Source: Adhaeribacter aerolatus (GTDB taxonomy: Bacteria > Bacteroidota > Bacteroidia > Cytophagales > Hymenobacteraceae). Taken from it: DNA of 64,000 nucleotides. Shown here in pieces: positions 61,501-64,000 of this stretch (position 1 is the stretch's first letter; each line of letters starts with the position of its first letter). The stretch is from assembly GCF_007991635.1 (NCBI RefSeq), contig NZ_BJYS01000029.1, forward strand, positions 1 to 64,000, written 5' to 3'. Under the pieces are notes generated by a model, which worked only from the letters and a program-made list of their open reading frames with translations, ran no database searches and was not told the origin of the DNA. The translations under genes and the position numbers were made by a program.

Positions 61501-63271
61501 TAATGCTGCCTTTTCACAAACAGTTGCAGGTACAGGTAATTTAACGGTTAATAACCTTACAGTTACCAGTGCAAATAATTTTGATATTAATTTAAGTGGT
61601 ACAATTTCTATTAAAGGCGATATTACTGTAACAGGTGGGGCTTTAAACTTTAACCCGGCCGCTGCTAATAACATTAATATGAGTGGAAATGGAACTAGAA
61701 TTATCTCAGGATTTGGAGAATTATTTTTAGGAAATAATGCCCGCTTAAATGTTCCTTTAGGAATTGTGGTTGACCTTAAGAAGCAAATTTCTGGTTTTGG
61801 AAATGTAATAGTGGATGGGTCTATTAAGACCAATGTTGTGGAAGGATTTGCAGGTGGTGCAGCAACTGCTTTAAACAGCGGCGTAACACCTACCTTAAAT
61901 CCAGGTTCTATCATCGAGTACTATGGTTTAGGAGTTCAAACAATTAGTCCAATTAAGTATGCTAACCTAACTATATCAGGTAATCGTAACGGCAATACTA
62001 TAACTCTTGGTGCTGGTACTATAAAAGTGTCCGAAGCATTTACAAATCCAGCGTTAAATCTTAGTTATGCGGCTACTGACAACACCGTAGAATTTAATGG
62101 CGGTGCACAAATTATACCGGTTCTTCCGTATAATAGCTTAACAGCATCTGGTTCAGCTGGTAAATCTCTGGCCGGAAATATTCAGGTGAACGGCAATGTG
62201 AATGTAATTGCAACTACCATTAACACGGGCGCTAATAGAATTATTCTGAATAGTGCAGCTACTATTAGCGAAAGCCAGACCAGTTATGTAATAGGCAAAG
62301 TGGAGGCAACCCGGAATGTAACAGCGGGCGCAACGCAAAACTTTGGCGGGGTAGGTCTTACCCTGGCGCCAACGGCGGGGAGCTTAAGCCCTGGTAATAC
62401 TACTGTCGTGCGGTCTACCGGTATAGGAAGTATTAAGCTTAACGAAGAAAGACAAAGCATTGCCCGGGTGTATGACATTACGGCCGCTAATAGCAGCGAC
62501 TTAAATACGGCTATCACCCTTAAATATGCGCCAGCCGAATTGTTAGCAGGCCAGGACGAAGCAAAACTGAGCATGTATAAAAAAGCCGGAGAAGATCCTT
62601 GGCTGGAGCAGGTAGGAAATTATGTGCGAACTCCTGTGCAGCGAACTATAACGCTGTCCGGTGTAACAGGTTTCTCTTCCTGGACGTTGGGCGAACAGGC
62701 CACCATTCTGCCGGTTGAGCTGCTGGAATTTACTGCCACCCGCAATGGTCAGACAGTGCAGCTAAACTGGGCCACGGCTATGGAAAAAGATAATAAAGGT
62801 TTTGAAATTCAGGTTTCTACCGATGCTAAAAACTTTGAAGTGGTAAGTTTTGTGAATTCAAAGAATAGTAATTCAACAGCAATTCAGAAGTACAACTATG
62901 TTGATAACAAGACGAAGCCGGCTGATGTGCTGTACTACCGACTGAGACAGGTCGATTTCGATGGAACTGAAACGTACTCAGCGGTTAAAGCGGTAACTTA
63001 TAATAATGAGCATATTGCCATAACCGCAAGCGCTTATCCCAATCCATTTGATGACAGTTTTACAGTAGTAGTTAATGCCGATGCTCAGAAAATTGCCAGT
63101 TTAACTATTACAGATGCCCTGGGCAAGAAAGTAATGGAGAAAACCGTTACGCTAACAAAAGGGTCGAATGATATTAAATTTAACCTGGGCAGCCAATTCC
63201 CAGCCGGTATTTACATTATTAACTTAACAACCAATAATTTTCAGCAGCATCTGAAGATGGTTAAGAGATAA
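58568..63271 (+). CDS. large IPT/TIG-repeat protein exported by type IX secretion
   Basis: A 1567-residue secreted protein. A signal peptide ends near residue 34 (DAFGQ). Residues about 190-315 look like a choice-of-anchor/Ig-type domain, followed by five IPT/TIG repeats starting near 316, 404, 487, 579 and 669, each with a GxxGxxVxIxGxNF-like core (SPNNGPVGSTVTIYGSNF is clearest). From about 757 (YTWNVGSGNWTDPNSWDP) a long beta-helical or repetitive region follows. Near 1385-1470 is a fibronectin-like segment (LPVELLEFTATRNGQTVQLN), and the last 85 residues are a type A T9SS sorting domain (YPNPFDDSFTVVV ... HLKMVKR). It should be cell-surface or released, with a probable adhesive role. A strong AAGGAGG site supports the start. 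Confidence 0.92.
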   Translation: MKKNLQLIKRQTKSLLLWGLLVLLNFSLTDAFGQDDKTTLPTGHDGPWYEMSKPGWKQEGLEEDFGFDLNGSTDGTSANFDSAEDYILVSFETKPGILPNELSYQINLQNDWMNLELSGEFVVQESADGVNFSNLKTFGPNGTTLTNIEGGMNFIHKLSAGTRYVRFKYNDAGLDFQSVQLDAIRLTELAGPEIEITQGNTNYTSNISAYVFPTQNQNTLSSAVTFKIKNNGTADLVLTNNPFINIIPGSNTQAKEFQVDISQLSSIIAAGGESVFTVTFAPVTFGSKAATLIIVNNDSDEGNFSIKLEGNAKIFAPANITINPTAGMIGSTVIINGSNLWNTSEVAFNGPLDGNGNPTLVQASWSRVSDNEVTAIVPANATTGRIRVSTAAGFAESSTFTVNPQPAPTITGFNPAQGKVGTSVTITGTNFKGATVVQFGSVGASINVNTDGTEITTTVPSNASTGKIFIKTPGGEVTSTTDFEVLQNPVISSISPNNGPVGSTVTIYGSNFVNGNTTVYFYKDALNSVKATSITFVDAGEIKAVVPAGAVTGPIKVETKNGTTVIGTSNNSETFTVSVLAPSISYIALTTTGPPVTSAKPGERIFINGQNLKNPSLITFNGVAATSFGNATQDGTKITAVVPATASTGPLKVTVSGITTTYDNFIITVPAPTIKSFSPASGKVGEQVVLTGTNYTANTIVTFNNTPATSLIVNSSTQITVLVPEGATSGFIRVANSGSNTNNSSATPFEVIIPNTTYTWNVGSGNWTDPNSWDPVRNSPTTADILIFDGSKTSSPFVDIDYVNSQTIGQIRFTNSVKATLKVANDKMLILDNSVAGTDFLITAGAAVNITNSVAGAKLEVVITNGETGTVAGELVLKGDAGSAAHKILAEGSDGLLFQNNGKFVTGINFSGNPFGTTNLNSVRFTGGATLINESGGSPFGAAEPNSVLIFDPGSYYQHTGNTAPDLNNRIYSNFEVSNAAFSQTVAGTGNLTVNNLTVTSANNFDINLSGTISIKGDITVTGGALNFNPAAANNINMSGNGTRIISGFGELFLGNNARLNVPLGIVVDLKKQISGFGNVIVDGSIKTNVVEGFAGGAATALNSGVTPTLNPGSIIEYYGLGVQTISPIKYANLTISGNRNGNTITLGAGTIKVSEAFTNPALNLSYAATDNTVEFNGGAQIIPVLPYNSLTASGSAGKSLAGNIQVNGNVNVIATTINTGANRIILNSAATISESQTSYVIGKVEATRNVTAGATQNFGGVGLTLAPTAGSLSPGNTTVVRSTGIGSIKLNEERQSIARVYDITAANSSDLNTAITLKYAPAELLAGQDEAKLSMYKKAGEDPWLEQVGNYVRTPVQRTITLSGVTGFSSWTLGEQATILPVELLEFTATRNGQTVQLNWATAMEKDNKGFEIQVSTDAKNFEVVSFVNSKNSNSTAIQKYNYVDNKTKPADVLYYRLRQVDFDGTETYSAVKAVTYNNEHIAITASAYPNPFDDSFTVVVNADAQKIASLTITDALGKKVMEKTVTLTKGSNDIKFNLGSQFPAGIYIINLTTNNFQQHLKMVKR

Positions 63272-63296
63272 ACGAATTTCATACGCAATGTTTAAA

Positions 63297-63328
63297 GGGG
63301 GAAGCCGATGGCTTCCCTTTTTATTTTT
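63297..63328 (+). terminator. terminator of the T9SS protein gene
   Basis: GGGAAGCC and GGCTTCCC pair around GAT, followed by TTTTTTATTTTT, 27 bases past the stop codon. Confidence 0.8.
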
Positions 63329-63648
63329 GCCGATATTGCCTATGCCAGTAACACTCTCTCTCCTAAACCTTATTCCATCAATAACCTGGCTCAAGCGTAT
63401 GCTTGGGCCTTTCCTGCTTCTCTACGGCAGGCAAATCGAGCCATTGGGTATAATCTCCAAATTTAGATACAGATGAAAGAAGGCTGGAATGGCTGAACAT
63501 TTACCAAGAAAGAACGCTGTTATACAAGCAACTATTTAGGGTAAATAGCCGAAAGCAGTTTCCTGAGTTTAGCTTTAGCCCAGCTTGGATTGCGGGAGCC
63601 TTTATCTTATTGGGTGAATTTCAATCAGTCGTTTATTTTGGCCATTAA
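63308..63648 (+). pseudogene. possible frameshifted gene remnant, unidentified
   Basis: Two frames have coding-like composition: one reads FADIAYASNTLSPKPYSINN through AIGYNLQI and stops at 63466; the next frame continues NLDTDERRLEWLNIYQERTL followed by LYKQLFRVNSRK to a stop at 63648. Restoring one A in the run at 63459-63461 would join them. The 5' end falls inside the terminator of the preceding gene and has no credible start. I cannot name a family; chance is possible. Confidence 0.3.
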
Positions 63649-64000
63649 TCTGGTATTTTAACGGATAATCCGGCAGGAGTAAGCAGGTATACTTAATAAA
63701 CGAATCACCTTGTAAAATAGTTAAAGAGCTGAAATGAGAGTAGTTAAGTTGCACTTGTCGAAAGAACTATAACTGTGTTGCTGCTATATTGCTGGTAGAG
63801 CCATAATAGCTCCTAAGACCAATCCAGGACGGCATAACTCTTTTTACTACCCAGTTGCTAAAATAAATTATTAGTGCGATTGTAGCATTTAGGGTAGCTA
63901 ACCATCTTCATTAAGCTATAAAGGCTATTTTTAAATTGTGCATGTCTTTTAAGGGACTTAGTATTTAAAATAAAATTTCAAATTGCCTTCCAATACGCAT
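63649..64000. other. right-edge non-coding sequence
   Basis: The last 352 bases have stops in all frames. No gene, RNA, repeat or promoter was recognised; a gene may start beyond the window. Confidence 0.4.

Noticed and set aside
63288-63476. 62-residue plus-strand ORF at the right end
   Set aside because: It runs through the terminator hairpin, and the alternative frame of the same stretch looks more coding-like.
1-64000. CRISPR arrays, rRNA and tRNA genes
   Set aside because: No regularly spaced direct repeats, rRNA landmarks or cloverleaf with a GTTCRA-type arm were found on either strand by eye.

Overview
This window reads as chromosome from a Bacteroidota bacterium, most likely of class Cytophagia (a Hymenobacteraceae/Adhaeribacter-like organism). 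That placement is inferred from gene content: a 1567-residue secreted protein with a C-terminal type IX secretion sorting domain, a lipoprotein form of TamA (TamL) beside TamB, an ECF sigma factor overlapping an anti-sigma-like protein that ends in an outer-membrane barrel, DUF4105/Lnb-like and DUF5777 proteins, weak or absent Shine-Dalgarno sites at most genes, and a few TAnnTTTG-type promoters. No rRNA, tRNA, CRISPR array, replication origin or intact insertion sequence was seen.

Layout. 0.2-6.7 kb: Tat-exported Gfo/Idh oxidoreductase, two membrane proteins of unknown role, fumarase, a small lipoprotein. 6.9-13.8 kb: erythromycin-esterase-like lipoprotein, SemiSWEET transporter, EamA transporter, pyrophosphatase, membrane-anchored SDR, small proteins and a P-loop kinase; three copies of a dispersed repeat of about 200 bp sit here, two of them facing each other. 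13.9-27.3 kb: envelope genes, all on the minus strand (metallopeptidase/propeller/barrel fusion, DUF72, TamL, TamB, a coiled-coil lipoprotein, a basic exported protein). 27.7-31.6 kb: sigma/dual-membrane anti-sigma pair, then a cytochrome-YceI-DUF5777 operon. 33.2-39.7 kb: a small exported protein followed by a complete RND efflux operon (adaptor, permease, TolC-like channel).

Accessory regions. 39.9-42.4 kb is visibly AT-richer and holds a two-gene module, a DUF4062 (TIR-like) protein followed by a protein whose N-terminus resembles HK97-type prohead serine proteases. It has similar short sequences at both gene ends and a 153-bp inverted-repeat element upstream. It is the best candidate for an undescribed system, possibly anti-phage. 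46.3-47.6 kb is a decayed toxin-antitoxin patch (frameshifted GNAT-like gene with a small partner, VapB-like antitoxin with a PIN toxin cut off after about 27 codons) bounded by two near-identical terminator hairpins.

The rest is ordinary chromosome: RadA, a TlpA-like thioredoxin protein, a radical SAM/SPASM - DUF2007 - MscS operon, a FeoB-associated cysteine-rich peptide, an inositol monophosphatase-like enzyme, a DUF4105 protein, RsmI, pterin dehydratase, a GH39-like glycosidase, an SDR with two small hydrophilic (one Asp-rich) proteins, and the large T9SS-exported IPT/TIG protein. The final 0.7 kb holds only a terminator and what looks like a frameshifted gene remnant.
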